In this document: one piece after another, positions 37,663 through 47,057 of the stretch
Layout of the letters: the number at the start of each line of letters is the position of its first letter
Numbering within the stretch: the stretch's first letter is position 1
From: Leisingera sp. ANG-M1
GTDB lineage: Bacteria > Pseudomonadota > Alphaproteobacteria > Rhodobacterales > Rhodobacteraceae
Assembly (NCBI RefSeq): GCF_000813745.1
Contig: NZ_JWLC01000020.1
Coordinates: 1 to 64,000, forward strand
Length of the DNA stretch: 64,000 nucleotides
Direction of reading: 5' to 3'
Made by a program: the position numbers and the translations under genes
Notes under the pieces: model-generated
What the model was told of the DNA's origin: nothing
The model's input: only the letters and a program-made list of their open reading frames with translations
The model's database searches: none

Positions 37663-38325
37663 TTACATTCCCATCTTGCGGCGCACCCATTGCTCAAATC
37701 GGGTGATAAAAAACGCGGTTGGCAGTGAGATGGCGAGGAACAGGATCCCGACCATCGTATAGGGTTCCAGGTAGCGGTAGCTTTGCGCGCCCACGGCATT
37801 GGCAGTGTGCATCAGCTCGGCCACCCCGATCACCGACAGCATCGGTGTGTCCTTGAAGATGCCGACCAGGTAATTGCCCATTCCGGAAATCGCCGGCGGC
37901 AGGGCCTGCGGGATGATCAGCCGCCGGTAGGTCTGGACCGTCGACATGTTGATCGCGGTTGCCGCCTCCCACTGGCCTTTTGGCACACTCTCGATGCCAC
38001 CGCGGTAGACTTCGGACAGATAGGCGCCGTAATGCAGCCCGATCGCGATCAGGCCCGAGGTCCAGGGCGACAGGTTTATCCCGAACTGCGGACCCACATA
38101 GAAGACAAAGAACACCTGCAGCAGCAGCGGGGTCGAGCGGATGAACTCGACCAGCTCGCGCACCACCACAGTCAGCGGGCGGAACGGCGTCCGCTGCGCC
38201 AGAACCAGCACCAGCCCCAGCACCACCGCAATTGCATAGCCGCCGCCCGCGGCCATCAGGGTCTTGCCGGTGGCATCCAGGAACCGCGGCAGCAGCTCCC
38301 ATGTCCATTCCCAACGCCATTGCAT
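37663..38325 (-). CDS. ehuD: Ehu/polar amino acid-type ABC transporter permease
   Basis: A 220-residue HisMQ-type permease with about five membrane helices. The EAA loop is GGIESVPKGQWEAATAINM. The start at 38325 lies 3 bases after the previous permease gene. It forms a heterodimer with that permease and contacts the ATPase. Confidence 0.8.
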   Translation of the reverse strand: MQWRWEWTWELLPRFLDATGKTLMAAGGGYAIAVVLGLVLVLAQRTPFRPLTVVVRELVEFIRSTPLLLQVFFVFYVGPQFGINLSPWTSGLIAIGLHYGAYLSEVYRGGIESVPKGQWEAATAINMSTVQTYRRLIIPQALPPAISGMGNYLVGIFKDTPMLSVIGVAELMHTANAVGAQSYRYLEPYTMVGILFLAISLPTAFFITRFEQWVRRKMGM

Positions 38326-38328
38326 CGC

Positions 38329-38994
38329 TCAGGCCCTCCCAATCTTGAATGCCATCTTGCGTTCAAACGAGCGCATGAAGGGGGTGACGCAGAACCGCGC
38401 GAAAACGTAGTAGAGGATCAGCGCGGTGCCGAAGGTCTGCACCGAGAGGAAGGTCGAGATATTGATCTGGCGCGCCTGGAACATCAGGTCGGTGACCGAA
38501 ATCAGCGCCACCAGCGCAGTGCCTTTCAGGATCTCGATCACCAGATTGCCCCAGGGCGGCAGCATGATCACAAAGGCCTGCGGCAGGATGATCCGCCGCA
38601 TCCGTTGCGCCGGTGTCATGTTGATCGCCTTGGCGGCCTCCCACTGGCCTTTCGGCACAGCCAGGATGGCGCCGCGGACCAGCTCGGCCCCGTAGGCGCC
38701 CATGTTCAGGCCAACGGCGATGAAACCGGCGGTGAACTTGTCCATGGTGATCCCGAACAAGGGCAGCACAAAGAAGATCCAGAACAGCTGCACCAAGAGC
38801 GAGGTGCCGCGGAAGATCTCGACATAGACGGTGGCAAAACCCTTGACCGCGCGGTTCGGCGACAGCCGCATCAGGCCGAAGGCCAGCGCGATGCCAACCG
38901 ATACCACGGTGGCCAGGACAAATTGCACAAGCGTGATCAGCGCGCCGTCTAGCATACGGGGACCATGCGCTTGCAGGAATTCAAGATAAGACAA
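38329..38994 (-). CDS. ehuC: Ehu/polar amino acid-type ABC transporter permease
   Basis: A 221-residue permease of the same family. The EAA loop is GAILAVPKGQWEAAKAINMTPAQRMRRIILPQ, and helices include GALITLVQFVLATVVSVGIALAFGL. It is the first permease after the binding-protein gene, separated from it by a hairpin-containing gap of about 100 bases. Confidence 0.8.
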   Translation of the reverse strand: MSYLEFLQAHGPRMLDGALITLVQFVLATVVSVGIALAFGLMRLSPNRAVKGFATVYVEIFRGTSLLVQLFWIFFVLPLFGITMDKFTAGFIAVGLNMGAYGAELVRGAILAVPKGQWEAAKAINMTPAQRMRRIILPQAFVIMLPPWGNLVIEILKGTALVALISVTDLMFQARQINISTFLSVQTFGTALILYYVFARFCVTPFMRSFERKMAFKIGRA

Positions 38995-39038
38995 GAGGGG
39001 CGCTCTCCGGTTCTGTCCCGGTGCGGGGCGTTAAAGGG

Positions 39039-39068
39039 CCAGCGCCCGCCCGGAAGGCCGGGCGCTGG
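39039..39068 (-). other. intercistronic stem-loop after the binding-protein gene
   Basis: CCAGCGCCCG and CGGGCGCTGG pair over 10 bp between the binding-protein and first permease genes, read on the minus strand, without a T tract. The position matches the stem-loop in the inositol transporter operon and suggests selective stabilisation of the binding-protein message. Confidence 0.6.
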
Positions 39069-39095
39069 TGTCTTGATGCAAAAGAAAGGCCAGGG

Positions 39096-39935
39096 TCAGC
39101 GGTTGGTGCAGGCCCATTCCATCGAGGCATCTTCGGCCGGCACGTTCGACGGCAGATAATCCCACTGCTCCACCGCGGCCAGCATCTTGTCAGACCCCAG
39201 GTAACCGGGCATCGCGGCGTTGAAATCGGCACGGAACTGGTCATCCTCGGGGTGGAAGCCCACCGCAACCCAGTTGAAGGTCCACTTCGGCAGCGCATTG
39301 GTGTCAGTGGCCGAGATGCCCTCGGTCTTGTCCGCCAGATCATAGGCTTCCACCGCCGTCATCGCGCCGATCTCAGCCCGGCCGGCCTTCACTGCTGCCA
39401 GCACTTCGGTGGTGCCCGGCAGCTGCATGATCTTGCTTTCCGGGATGCCGACCTTCAGCGCCTCCTCGACATTCACATATCCCGCCACCGCGGCCATGGT
39501 GACGCCCGCGTTCTTGATGTCCTCATAGGTCTGCAGATTGCCCGGATTGCCGTCCGGCACGATGAACGCATTGCCGAACTGGCCGATCGGCTCGGAAAAG
39601 TCGATGTTGGCGCAGCGCGAGCCCAGGATGTACATACCGCCGGTGATGACATCGACCCGGCCCGCCATCAGGCTGGGGATCAGCCCGGCCCAGTCGGTGA
39701 CCACCGGTTCGATCTCGGTGTGGCCCATCTTCTCCAGCAGATCCAGGGTGATCTGGTTGACGAACCCCAGCGGCTCGCCGTTCTCGCCCGGATGCGCCCA
39801 GGGCGCCGCCGCAGCAAAGCCCAGCCGGATCGGTTCACCGGCGGCAATGCGGTCTTCCAGCGGCCCGGCGATGGCCGAACTGGATGCAAGCGCAAGAATG
39901 GCCGCAACGGCACCGCCCAGAATCTTGGTTTTCAT
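39096..39935 (-). CDS. ehuB: Ehu/polar amino acid-type substrate-binding protein
   Basis: A 279-residue periplasmic protein with a signal peptide (ILGGAVAAILALASSSAIAG). The segment VITGGMYILGSRCANIDFSEPIGQFGNAFIVPDGNPGNL is close to that of EhuB-type ectoine-binding proteins, and the fold is a type II binding protein. AAGGAGGAAAG precedes the ATG. The nearby Rieske and dehydrogenase genes suggest another betaine- or amino acid-like ligand is possible. Confidence 0.78.
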   Translation of the reverse strand: MKTKILGGAVAAILALASSSAIAGPLEDRIAAGEPIRLGFAAAAPWAHPGENGEPLGFVNQITLDLLEKMGHTEIEPVVTDWAGLIPSLMAGRVDVITGGMYILGSRCANIDFSEPIGQFGNAFIVPDGNPGNLQTYEDIKNAGVTMAAVAGYVNVEEALKVGIPESKIMQLPGTTEVLAAVKAGRAEIGAMTAVEAYDLADKTEGISATDTNALPKWTFNWVAVGFHPEDDQFRADFNAAMPGYLGSDKMLAAVEQWDYLPSNVPAEDASMEWACTNR

Positions 39936-40120
39936 AATGACTTTCCTCCTTGTTGCAGAACGTGCTCCGCCATCCGGCCAGACGCGTCTGACGGTGGAAA
40001 AGCGGGTTTCCCCTGCGCTTTTCGCGTCTGTTCGGGGATCGGGCGGCGGGTCTTTCGCAAAAGCCTGGCGCCCGGGGCAATCACACGGCCGGGTCTGTCC
40101 CGCCGCTGATGCAATGCGGA

Positions 40121-41662
40121 TTAGTAAGGGGCGTCTATCCCTCCCATTTCGACATAAACCGATTTGATCTGGCTGTAGTGGTCCAGCGCCGCGCGCGAAT
40201 TCTCGCGCCCTACTCCGGATTTTTTGACGCCGCCAAATGGCATCTCCACCGGCATCACGTTGTGGGTGTTGATCCAGCAGGTGCCCGCCTGGATGCGGTC
40301 GATCACCCGGTGCGCCCGCTGCAGATCGCGGGTGAAAACGCTGGCGGCGAGTCCAAATCCGGTATCATTGGCACGCCGGATCACCTCGTCTTCGTCTTCG
40401 AATTCCAGGATCGACATCACCGGGCCGAAAATCTCTTCGCGGGCGATGCGCATATCGTCACTGACACCGGTAAAAACCGTCGGCTGCACAAAGCTGCCGT
40501 CTTCGAAACCCTCAACTTCGGCCCGTTCGCCGCCGTAAAGCAGCCGCGCGCCCTCCTGCTGGCCCAGCTGCATATAGCCCAGAACCTTGTCCATATGCGC
40601 GGCGGAAATCAGCGGCCCCATCTGGGTTTCCGGGTCCAGCGGGTCGCCCAGCCGGATCGCACGCACCCGCTCGATCAGCCGGGCTTCGAATTCCGCACGC
40701 ATATCCCGATGCACAAACACCCGGGTGCCGTTGGAGCAAATCTGCCCAGTGGAATAGAAATTCCCCAGGATCGCGCCGCTGACCGCGGTTTCGATATCCG
40801 CATCCTCGAACACGATCAGCGGCGACTTGCCGCCCAGCTCCATGGTGACATGCTTGATGTCTTCCCCCGCCGCCGCCATCACCCGGGCGCCGGTCGGCAC
40901 CGAGCCGGTCAGCGAGATCTTCTCGATATCCGGATGCGCCACCAGGGCGGAACCAACATCTCCATAGCCCTGCACCACATTGTAAAGCCCCTTGGGCAGC
41001 CCGGCCTCGACCAGGATCTCGGCAACCTGCAGCGCGCACAGCGGCGTCACCTCGGAGGGTTTGAACACCACCGCGTTGCCGCAGGCCAGCGCCGCGGCGC
41101 CTTTGTAGCAGGCGATCTGCGTCGGATAGTTCCAGGCGCCGATCCCCAGGCACACTCCCAGCGCCACCCGCTTGGTGTAAACAAAACTCTCTCCCAGCGG
41201 AATGCACTCGCCATTGATGCTGCTGGCCAGGCCACCATAGAATTCAAAGGCTTCCGCGCCTGAAAGCGCATCGGCGACGATGGTCTCCTGATAGGGCTTG
41301 CCGGTGTCGAGCGTCTCCAGCACTGACAGATCATGATTGCGTTCGCGCATGATATCCGCCGCGCGCCGCAGGATCCGGCCGCGCTCGGCAGGCACGGTCC
41401 GTTCCCATTCCCCTTGCGCCCGCCTAGCACTCGCCACTGCGCGCTCGATCACCGCAGGCGTCGCCGAATGCAGCCGCGCGATGACCTCTCCGGTCGCCGG
41501 GTAAATACAGTCAATCACCCGGCCGTCCGTGTCCTCCACATAAGCGCCGTCAATGTAATGCGAGGCCTGCGGCTGGGCGCGCGCTTTAACATCCGAACCC
41601 AACGGAACCTGCGCCGCAGCGCCGGCTGAAAGCATGGCTTGTCCGTCGGGTTTGACTTGCAT
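40121..41662 (-). CDS. aldehyde dehydrogenase, betaine-aldehyde type
   Basis: A 513-residue NAD-dependent aldehyde dehydrogenase. The general-base Glu is in [17 protein letters not shown], the nucleophilic Cys is in [16 protein letters not shown], and [16 protein letters not shown] is a C-terminal signature. The sequence around the Cys is like BetB and GabD-related enzymes and unlike methylmalonate-semialdehyde dehydrogenase, so it is not the missing iolA. AAGGAGGGGAG precedes the ATG at 41662. In context it could oxidise an aldehyde made by the TPP-dependent enzyme at 48 kb. Confidence 0.88.
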   Translation of the reverse strand: MQVKPDGQAMLSAGAAAQVPLGSDVKARAQPQASHYIDGAYVEDTDGRVIDCIYPATGEVIARLHSATPAVIERAVASARRAQGEWERTVPAERGRILRRAADIMRERNHDLSVLETLDTGKPYQETIVADALSGAEAFEFYGGLASSINGECIPLGESFVYTKRVALGVCLGIGAWNYPTQIACYKGAAALACGNAVVFKPSEVTPLCALQVAEILVEAGLPKGLYNVVQGYGDVGSALVAHPDIEKISLTGSVPTGARVMAAAGEDIKHVTMELGGKSPLIVFEDADIETAVSGAILGNFYSTGQICSNGTRVFVHRDMRAEFEARLIERVRAIRLGDPLDPETQMGPLISAAHMDKVLGYMQLGQQEGARLLYGGERAEVEGFEDGSFVQPTVFTGVSDDMRIAREEIFGPVMSILEFEDEDEVIRRANDTGFGLAASVFTRDLQRAHRVIDRIQAGTCWINTHNVMPVEMPFGGVKKSGVGRENSRAALDHYSQIKSVYVEMGGIDAPY

Positions 41663-41870
41663 AGACGCTCCCCTCCTTGGCGGAGAAAGGCAGGCGCGAA
41701 AGCACGCCTGATTCGTGGCTGGTCACTAAAAAGGTTACGGCCAGAATAACGTTTTACGCAACACAAATATCGGAACCAGTATTTTTTACTCCCCAAGCTT
41801 CACTTTTCATACGAATTTCGCAGAAATGTGATCTCGCGCCGCCAAAACCCGAAATCTCCCCCTGCAAGCG
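41663..41870. promoter_or_regulatory. AT-rich promoter region of the aldehyde dehydrogenase gene
   Basis: About 208 bases between the Lrp gene and the aldehyde dehydrogenase gene, with an AT-rich core at about 41740-41825. TTTCGCAG at about 41817 also occurs in the Lrp-Rieske gap, hinting at a shared regulator. No gene is visible. Confidence 0.4.
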
Positions 41871-42416
41871 CTAGCCCCAGTTGCTCTTCAGCAGGAACTG
41901 ATTCTTGAAGTTCTTGAGACCGGTCATCACGTCGCAAGCGCCGATGTCCGGGCTGTTGTGGACATGCGCGCTCAGCAGGCTCAAAAAGCTGGCGCGGTCC
42001 TCGCTGACGATCTCGATCAGCAGGTCATAGGCGCCGCTGACCCAGACCACATAAACCACCTCATCCAGCACCGACAGCCGCGCTGCAACGTCCTCAGGCC
42101 GGTGCCCGGGCGCGATTTTCAGCCCCACCATCGCCTCGGTCCGGTATTCGGACACGCCGGGATCGGTAATCGCCACAATCCGCAAACTGCCGCTCGACTT
42201 CAGCGCCCCGACCCGGTTGCGCACGGTGCCTTCCGACACCCCCAGCCGCTGCGCGATTTCGGAATAGGCCATCCGCCCGTCGCGCTGCAGCAGGTCGATG
42301 ATTTCCCGGTTCAGCCGGTCGTCCAGCAAAGACGCGCTGCCGCCGCGCACCGGCGCCTCGGTGCCGGCGCCGCGATTGCCAGGGGTTCCGCCGGAATGTC
42401 CGCTTTGATCTGCCAT
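41871..42416 (-). CDS. Lrp/AsnC-family transcriptional regulator
   Basis: A 181-residue protein with a disordered Gly-rich lead of about 35 residues, an AsnC-type winged helix (LNREIIDLLQRDGRMAYSEIAQRLGVSEGTVRNRVGALKSSG) and a RAM effector domain (VGLKIAPGHRPEDVAARLSVLDEVVYVVWVSGAYDLLIEI). The ATG at 42416 has TGGAGG 8 bases upstream, so the longer frame to 42506 is rejected. It is divergent from the Rieske gene and upstream of the aldehyde dehydrogenase, so it is the likely local regulator, responding to an amino acid-like ligand. Confidence 0.86.
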   Translation of the reverse strand: MADQSGHSGGTPGNRGAGTEAPVRGGSASLLDDRLNREIIDLLQRDGRMAYSEIAQRLGVSEGTVRNRVGALKSSGSLRIVAITDPGVSEYRTEAMVGLKIAPGHRPEDVAARLSVLDEVVYVVWVSGAYDLLIEIVSEDRASFLSLLSAHVHNSPDIGACDVMTGLKNFKNQFLLKSNWG

Positions 42417-42583
42417 AATGCCTCCAATACTTCGAATATCGAAAGTGATAGATGGTTTTCGCAGATTTTGGGAGCTAATTTTTCGTTGACGTATCGCTTT
42501 TCGCAATCAACCTTCGAAATACATCAGATTCACAGTCAGCAGCCTGTCCGCCAGACAGTCACCAAGCAAGGAGGCAGCACCCG
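42417..42583. promoter_or_regulatory. divergent promoter region with repeated TTCGAA / TTTCGCA motifs
   Basis: TTCGAATATCGAA lies at 42431-42443, TTTCGCAG at 42457-42464, TTTTCGCA at 42498-42505 and TTCGAA at 42513-42518. Lrp proteins usually bind several spaced degenerate sites, so this cluster is a plausible target of the adjacent regulator. AAGGAGG precedes the Rieske gene. Confidence 0.45.
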
Positions 42584-43969
42584 ATGACCACCGCGACCGA
42601 ACGCCCGCAAGTCAAAACCTTTGCCGGCAACTTCCAAGGCTACGCGCAATCCCAAGGCCCCGGTATCGACGAGGAGATCTCCCGCGTCGGCCCCGGAACG
42701 CCCGCAGGCGAATACCTGCGCCGTTTCTGGCACCCGGTACATCTCACCCAGGATCTGGGCGAGCTGCCCAAGGCAATTACCATCCTCGGCGAGGAGCTGG
42801 TGCTGTTCCGCTATGGCGAGAACCGCGATCAGATCGGGCTGGTGCACAAATACTGCCCGCACCGCCGTGCCTCGCTGGAATACGGCAAATGCGAAACCAC
42901 CGGCATCCGCTGCTGCTACCACGGCTGGCTGTTTGCCCCCGACGGCGAGATCCTCGAGGCGCCGGCCGAGGACTCCACCGCCCGCGCCGTGGCGATGGTC
43001 AAGGAGCGCACCCGCCTCGGCGCCTATCCGGTGATCGAATACCGCGGCCTGATCTTTGCCTACATGGGCCCGCAGGACAAACAGCCGGAGTTCCCGATCT
43101 ACGACGCGTTTGAGCATGAGGGCATGACCAGCGCCCCCTACCAGGCGCCTTACACTTGCAACTGGATCCAGGTGCAGGACGCGATTATGGATCCGACCCA
43201 CACCACTTTCCTGCACAGCCAGAACAGCCACCCGCAGTTCTCCGAAGGGATGATGGCCAGCGGCCAGCTGAAGTTCTACGAGCGCCACGAGAACCACTTC
43301 CTCGGCTCCTCCACCCGCCGCATCGGCGACAACGCCTGGGTGCGCCTGAACGAGCTGATCCTGCCGAACTTCACCCAGGCCGGTTCTGCCTATGCCGCCG
43401 ACGGCACCGAGCAGCGCTACTTCGGCCGCTCCTGCTTCACCCGCTGGGTGGTGCCGGTCGATGATGAAAACACCATCGTCTACGCCTGGGCCAACTTCGG
43501 CGACCGCTGGGATCCGCATGAATACAACACCAAGGAAGGCCACGAGATGATCGAACAGGGGGAGGTCCTGGACCGCACCCCGGAAGAGAAACAGCGCTAC
43601 CCTGCCGATTCCGAGGCGGTCGAAGGCATGGGCCCGATCTCCACCCACAAAGCAGAGAACCTGATGCCCACCGACCGCGGCATCTCGCTCTACCGCCGCC
43701 GGGTGCGCAAGGCGATCCGTGATCTCGCCAACGACGGCATCGAACCGCCCCAGCCGAAACGCTTCTACGGCCATTCGGTGCGCACCTACGGCCAGGACAC
43801 GGTGCTGACCCTGCCGCCGGTGGAAGGCCGCGACGACGGCGAATACCTGATGGCGATCGGCGAAGCGGTGATGGACATGCAGTTCGAGCACGAGGACTGG
43901 TGCGACGACAACCGCGACGCCGCCATCATCGAGCGCCTCAAAGGCATCGAGGCCAATGGCATCGGCTGA
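42584..43969 (+). CDS. Rieske non-haem iron oxygenase, large subunit
   Basis: A 461-residue oxygenase. The Rieske 2Fe-2S ligands are Cys91-x-His93 and Cys110-x2-His113 (YCPHRRAS and RCCYHGW). The mononuclear iron site shows DPTHTTFLH with His206 and His211. The overall layout fits single-subunit demethylating or ring-hydroxylating oxygenases. It needs a reductase or ferredoxin; a Rieske ferredoxin is at 50.7 kb and a 2Fe-2S ferredoxin at 54.2 kb. The likely first oxidative step of the local pathway is O- or N-demethylation or hydroxylation of a carboxylated substrate, which is inference. Confidence 0.88.
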   Translation: MTTATERPQVKTFAGNFQGYAQSQGPGIDEEISRVGPGTPAGEYLRRFWHPVHLTQDLGELPKAITILGEELVLFRYGENRDQIGLVHKYCPHRRASLEYGKCETTGIRCCYHGWLFAPDGEILEAPAEDSTARAVAMVKERTRLGAYPVIEYRGLIFAYMGPQDKQPEFPIYDAFEHEGMTSAPYQAPYTCNWIQVQDAIMDPTHTTFLHSQNSHPQFSEGMMASGQLKFYERHENHFLGSSTRRIGDNAWVRLNELILPNFTQAGSAYAADGTEQRYFGRSCFTRWVVPVDDENTIVYAWANFGDRWDPHEYNTKEGHEMIEQGEVLDRTPEEKQRYPADSEAVEGMGPISTHKAENLMPTDRGISLYRRRVRKAIRDLANDGIEPPQPKRFYGHSVRTYGQDTVLTLPPVEGRDDGEYLMAIGEAVMDMQFEHEDWCDDNRDAAIIERLKGIEANGIG

Positions 43970-43980
43970 GGCCTGCGCGT

Positions 43981-44001
43981 CCTGCCCGAATGCCGGGCAG
44001 G
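43981..44001 (+). other. intercistronic stem-loop
   Basis: CCTGCCCG and CGGGCAGG pair over 8 bp around AATGC, just after the Rieske gene. No T tract follows, so it is more likely mRNA-stabilising than a terminator. Confidence 0.5.
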
Positions 44002-44045
44002 GCGGCTGCTCTCAATCCGCGCTAATATTCAAGGAAACGCAAATC

Positions 44046-45062
44046 ATGGCTGTGAAAGTACACGTCAAGAACAACCGCTGGGCCGAAGGCTCCTTCCCCA
44101 ACACTCCCGAAGGCGAAGAGGTCTTCACCATCACCCGCGACCGCTTCGAAAGCGCCCTGGCGCAATTCCCGGACATGCAGGGCAAGCTGGTCCCCTTCAT
44201 CGACTGGGACACCGACAACTGGGACAGCTCCATGGCCGAGGCCGAGGTGCTGCTGACCTGGAACCTGCCGACCGAGGATCTGGCCAAGAAAGCGCCCAAT
44301 CTGAAATGGATCCACTGCATCGGCGCCGGGGTCGAGCATATGCTGCCGATGGACTGGCTGCCGGAGCACGTGACGCTCACCAACAACAAGGGGGTGCATG
44401 CGGCCAAAGCGGGTGAGTTCGGACTGATGGCGGTGCTGATGCTGCACTCCCACATGCCCGCAATTGTCACCAACCAGAAACACGCGGTTTATGACTCGCT
44501 TTACTGCTCGCCGATTGCCGGCAAGACGCTGGTGGTGCTCGGCACCGGCTCCCTCGGCGGCTCCGGCGCGCAGATGGTGAAGCCTCTCGGCGTCAACGTG
44601 ATCGGCGTCAATCGCTCGGGCCGCGATGCCGAAGGCTGCGACCGCTGCGTCACCACCGAACAGCTGGACGAGGTGCTGCCGCTGGCCGATTATCTGCTGA
44701 TCGCCACCCCCGACACACCCGAAACCCGCGGGCTGATGGACCGGCGCAGGCTTGATCTGATGAAACCCACCGCCGGCATCATCAACATCGGCCGCGAAGC
44801 GGTGATGGACTACGATGCACTCTGCGACAAGCTGGAGGACGGCTCCCTGGGCGGCGCAATCCTGGATGTCTTCGACCCCGAGCCCATCGCCCCGGAATCG
44901 CGCTTGTGGAACACGAAAAACCTGATCGTGACACCGCATGTCTCGGCCGATGACGGCGACGCCTATATCCCGCTGACCCTGGGACTGTTCTTCCGCAACA
45001 TGGAGCTGTTCCTGGCGGGCAAGCCGCTCTTGAACCCCATCGACCCAAAACTCGGCTACTGA
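44046..45062 (+). CDS. D-2-hydroxyacid dehydrogenase family protein
   Basis: A 338-residue NAD-dependent dehydrogenase. The nucleotide motif is VVLGTGSLGGSGAQMVKPLGVNVIGVNRSG. The catalytic Arg region is INIGREAVMDYDALCDKLEDGSLGGAILDVFDPEP, and the His is in IVTPHVSADD. The ATG at 44046 begins a standard-length protein; the frame to 43956 is spurious. It would interconvert a 2-oxo acid and a D-2-hydroxy acid in the local pathway. Confidence 0.85.
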   Translation: MAVKVHVKNNRWAEGSFPNTPEGEEVFTITRDRFESALAQFPDMQGKLVPFIDWDTDNWDSSMAEAEVLLTWNLPTEDLAKKAPNLKWIHCIGAGVEHMLPMDWLPEHVTLTNNKGVHAAKAGEFGLMAVLMLHSHMPAIVTNQKHAVYDSLYCSPIAGKTLVVLGTGSLGGSGAQMVKPLGVNVIGVNRSGRDAEGCDRCVTTEQLDEVLPLADYLLIATPDTPETRGLMDRRRLDLMKPTAGIINIGREAVMDYDALCDKLEDGSLGGAILDVFDPEPIAPESRLWNTKNLIVTPHVSADDGDAYIPLTLGLFFRNMELFLAGKPLLNPIDPKLGY

Positions 45063-45072
45063 GGAGACAGCC

Positions 45073-45960
45073 ATGAATATCGGATTTATCGGCCTCGGCG
45101 TCATGGGCACGCCGATGGCGGGCCACCTGGCGGATGCCGGCCACAGCATCTTCACCTGTCTGAACCGCTCCCCCCTTCCCCAGGACCTGGCCGACAAAGG
45201 CGTCGAAGTGGTGGCCAGCCCCGCCGAGGTCGCTGCGCGCTGCGACACTGTCATCGTCATGGTCCCCGACACCCCCGACGTGGAACGGGTGATCACCGGC
45301 GAAGGCGGCGTGCTGGAGAATGTCCGCGAAGGCTCGCTGGTGATCGACATGTCCTCGATCAGCCCGATCGCCACGCAGGATCTGGCCGCAGCGGTGAACG
45401 CCAAGGGCGGGCTTTACGTCGATGCGCCAGTCTCCGGCGGCGAGGTTGGCGCCAAGGCGGCAACCCTCACCATCATGTGCGGCGGCCCGCAGGCCGCCTT
45501 TGACCGTGCTGAGCCGCTGTTCGATCTGATGGGCAAGAACATCACCCTGATCGGCGAGGCCAATGGCGCAGGCCAGACCTGCAAGATCGCCAACCAGATC
45601 ATCGTGGCGCTGAACATCGAGGCAGTGGGCGAGGCGCTGGTCTTTGCCTCCAAAGCAGGCTGCGACCCGGCCAAGGTGCGCGAGGCGCTGATGGGCGGCT
45701 TTGCCTCCTCCAAGATCCTCGAGGTGCATGGAGAGCGGATGATCAACCGGAAAATGGACCCGGGCTTCCGCATCAACCTGCACCAGAAGGACCTGAACCT
45801 CGCCCTGCAAAGCGCCCGCGCTCTTGGCGTCAGCCTGCCCAACACTGCCACCGCGCAAGAGCTGTTCAATTCCTGCTCTGCCAATGGCGGCGGCGAGGAC
45901 GACCACTCCGGAATGGTCAAAGCGCTGGAGCGCCTGGCCAACCACCAAGTGGCCGGTTAA
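45073..45960 (+). CDS. 2-hydroxy-3-oxopropionate reductase / 3-hydroxyisobutyrate dehydrogenase family
   Basis: A 295-residue beta-hydroxyacid dehydrogenase. GFIGLGVMGTPMAGHLADAGH is the coenzyme motif, YVDAPVSGGEVGAKAATLTIMCGG is the substrate loop, and the catalytic Lys is in GQTCKIANQIIVALNIEA. The family includes tartronate-semialdehyde reductase (GlxR/GarR). GAGGAGA precedes the ATG. It follows the hydroxyacid dehydrogenase by 10 bases. Confidence 0.85.
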   Translation: MNIGFIGLGVMGTPMAGHLADAGHSIFTCLNRSPLPQDLADKGVEVVASPAEVAARCDTVIVMVPDTPDVERVITGEGGVLENVREGSLVIDMSSISPIATQDLAAAVNAKGGLYVDAPVSGGEVGAKAATLTIMCGGPQAAFDRAEPLFDLMGKNITLIGEANGAGQTCKIANQIIVALNIEAVGEALVFASKAGCDPAKVREALMGGFASSKILEVHGERMINRKMDPGFRINLHQKDLNLALQSARALGVSLPNTATAQELFNSCSANGGGEDDHSGMVKALERLANHQVAG

Positions 45961-45978
45961 CAGCCGTATTTCCACGGT

Positions 45979-46003
45979 GCCGCCCTGCTCCCAGCAGGGC
46001 GGC
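45979..46003. terminator. hairpin terminator between converging genes
   Basis: GCCGCCCTGCT and AGCAGGGCGGC pair over 11 bp around CCC. It separates the rightward reductase gene from the leftward LysR gene. It lacks a clear T tract. Confidence 0.65.
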
Positions 46004-46011
46004 GTCCGGGA

Positions 46012-46911
46012 TCATCCGGTCCCGCGCCCTTCGAATTTCGCCAGCAGCCAGGCCAGGAACCGCTCTGCGTGCGGGTTCTCCGGGTGGTTCTGCACCGCAA
46101 AATAGCGGTCCCGCCCCGGCACTTGGATGCCGAACGGCGCACACAGCTCGCCCCTGCCGATCATCCGCTCCGCCAGGGTTCCGTGCCCCATCGACACCCC
46201 CTGCCCTTCGCGCGCCAGGTTCAGCGACAGCACATAGGTGCTGAAATACTGCCGCTCCGACAGCTGCACCCCCTTCAGCCCGGCCTGCTGCAGCCAGTAA
46301 TCCCAGGCATCGCCGATCCCGGTCAGATCCAGGATCCGCTCCCCCGCCAGATCCTCCGGCGCAGCCAGCCGTTCCGCCACCTCCGGCGCGCAGACCGGGA
46401 ACAGCGCTTCCTGCCCTAAGCTGAAGCTGCGCTCGCCGAAGCTCGCCTCCCGGCCATAATGGATCTCCACATCCGCATTGCTCTCCAGGAAATCCTGCTC
46501 CCACAGCGCCGTCGACACTGTCATCTCGACACCCGGGTTGGCCGCCATGAATTCCCCCAGATGCGGCGTCAGCCAAAAGGTGGCAAAGGCGTAGTTGCAC
46601 TTGATGTGCAAATTCCGCGCCGTGGAGTACCCCAGGAAGCTGCGGGTGCCTTGCTCCAAAGTGCTGAACGCCCGCACCACGGTCGGCAGATAATTCCGCC
46701 CCGCTTCGGTCAGCTGCAGCCCGCGGTGGCCGCGCAGAAACAGCGGCTGGTTCAGATGCTGCTCCAGCAAACGCACCTGCTTGCTGACCGCGGATTGCGT
46801 TATCAACAATTCCTCTGCGGCATCCGTAAAGCTGAGATGACGGGCAGAAACTGCAAAAGCGCGTAGCCAATGCAGCGGAGGTGTGACAAACCTTCTATCA
46901 TTTTCAGACAT
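46012..46911 (-). CDS. LysR-family transcriptional regulator (GcvA-like)
   Basis: A 299-residue protein. The winged helix PLHWLRAFAVSARHLSFTDAAEELLITQSAVSKQVRLLEQHLNQPLFLR is of the GcvA/AmpR type, with a long effector domain after it. It is divergent from the D-2-hydroxyacid dehydrogenase gene at 47058, its probable target. In the gap ATTCC (46932-46936) and GGAAT (46957-46961) form a loose inverted pair that might be part of its site. Confidence 0.87.
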   Translation of the reverse strand: MSENDRRFVTPPLHWLRAFAVSARHLSFTDAAEELLITQSAVSKQVRLLEQHLNQPLFLRGHRGLQLTEAGRNYLPTVVRAFSTLEQGTRSFLGYSTARNLHIKCNYAFATFWLTPHLGEFMAANPGVEMTVSTALWEQDFLESNADVEIHYGREASFGERSFSLGQEALFPVCAPEVAERLAAPEDLAGERILDLTGIGDAWDYWLQQAGLKGVQLSERQYFSTYVLSLNLAREGQGVSMGHGTLAERMIGRGELCAPFGIQVPGRDRYFAVQNHPENPHAERFLAWLLAKFEGRGTG

Positions 46912-47057
46912 TTAACAGCCTCAAAATAGGTATTCCATTTCGTCGCAGCTTGGCACGGAATTGGTCGTTTGAAAACAGATACCGAAACTGCGCCTTATCG
47001 GAATCAGCAACAAAGACGCCGGCAAACGGCCCAGCACCCCGACAAGGAGACCAAGGT

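Noticed and set aside
36841-39935. Assignment of the transporter as a proven ectoine importer
   Set aside because: The sequences look Ehu-like, but no ectoine hydrolase, deacetylase or related genes are nearby, so only the family is claimed.
40109-41263. 384-residue open frame on the plus strand
   Set aside because: Antisense shadow of the aldehyde dehydrogenase, whose catalytic motifs are intact.
40121-41662. Aldehyde dehydrogenase as iolA
   Set aside because: The active-site neighbourhood ([10 protein letters not shown]) is of the betaine-aldehyde type, and the gene is outside the iol operon on the other strand.
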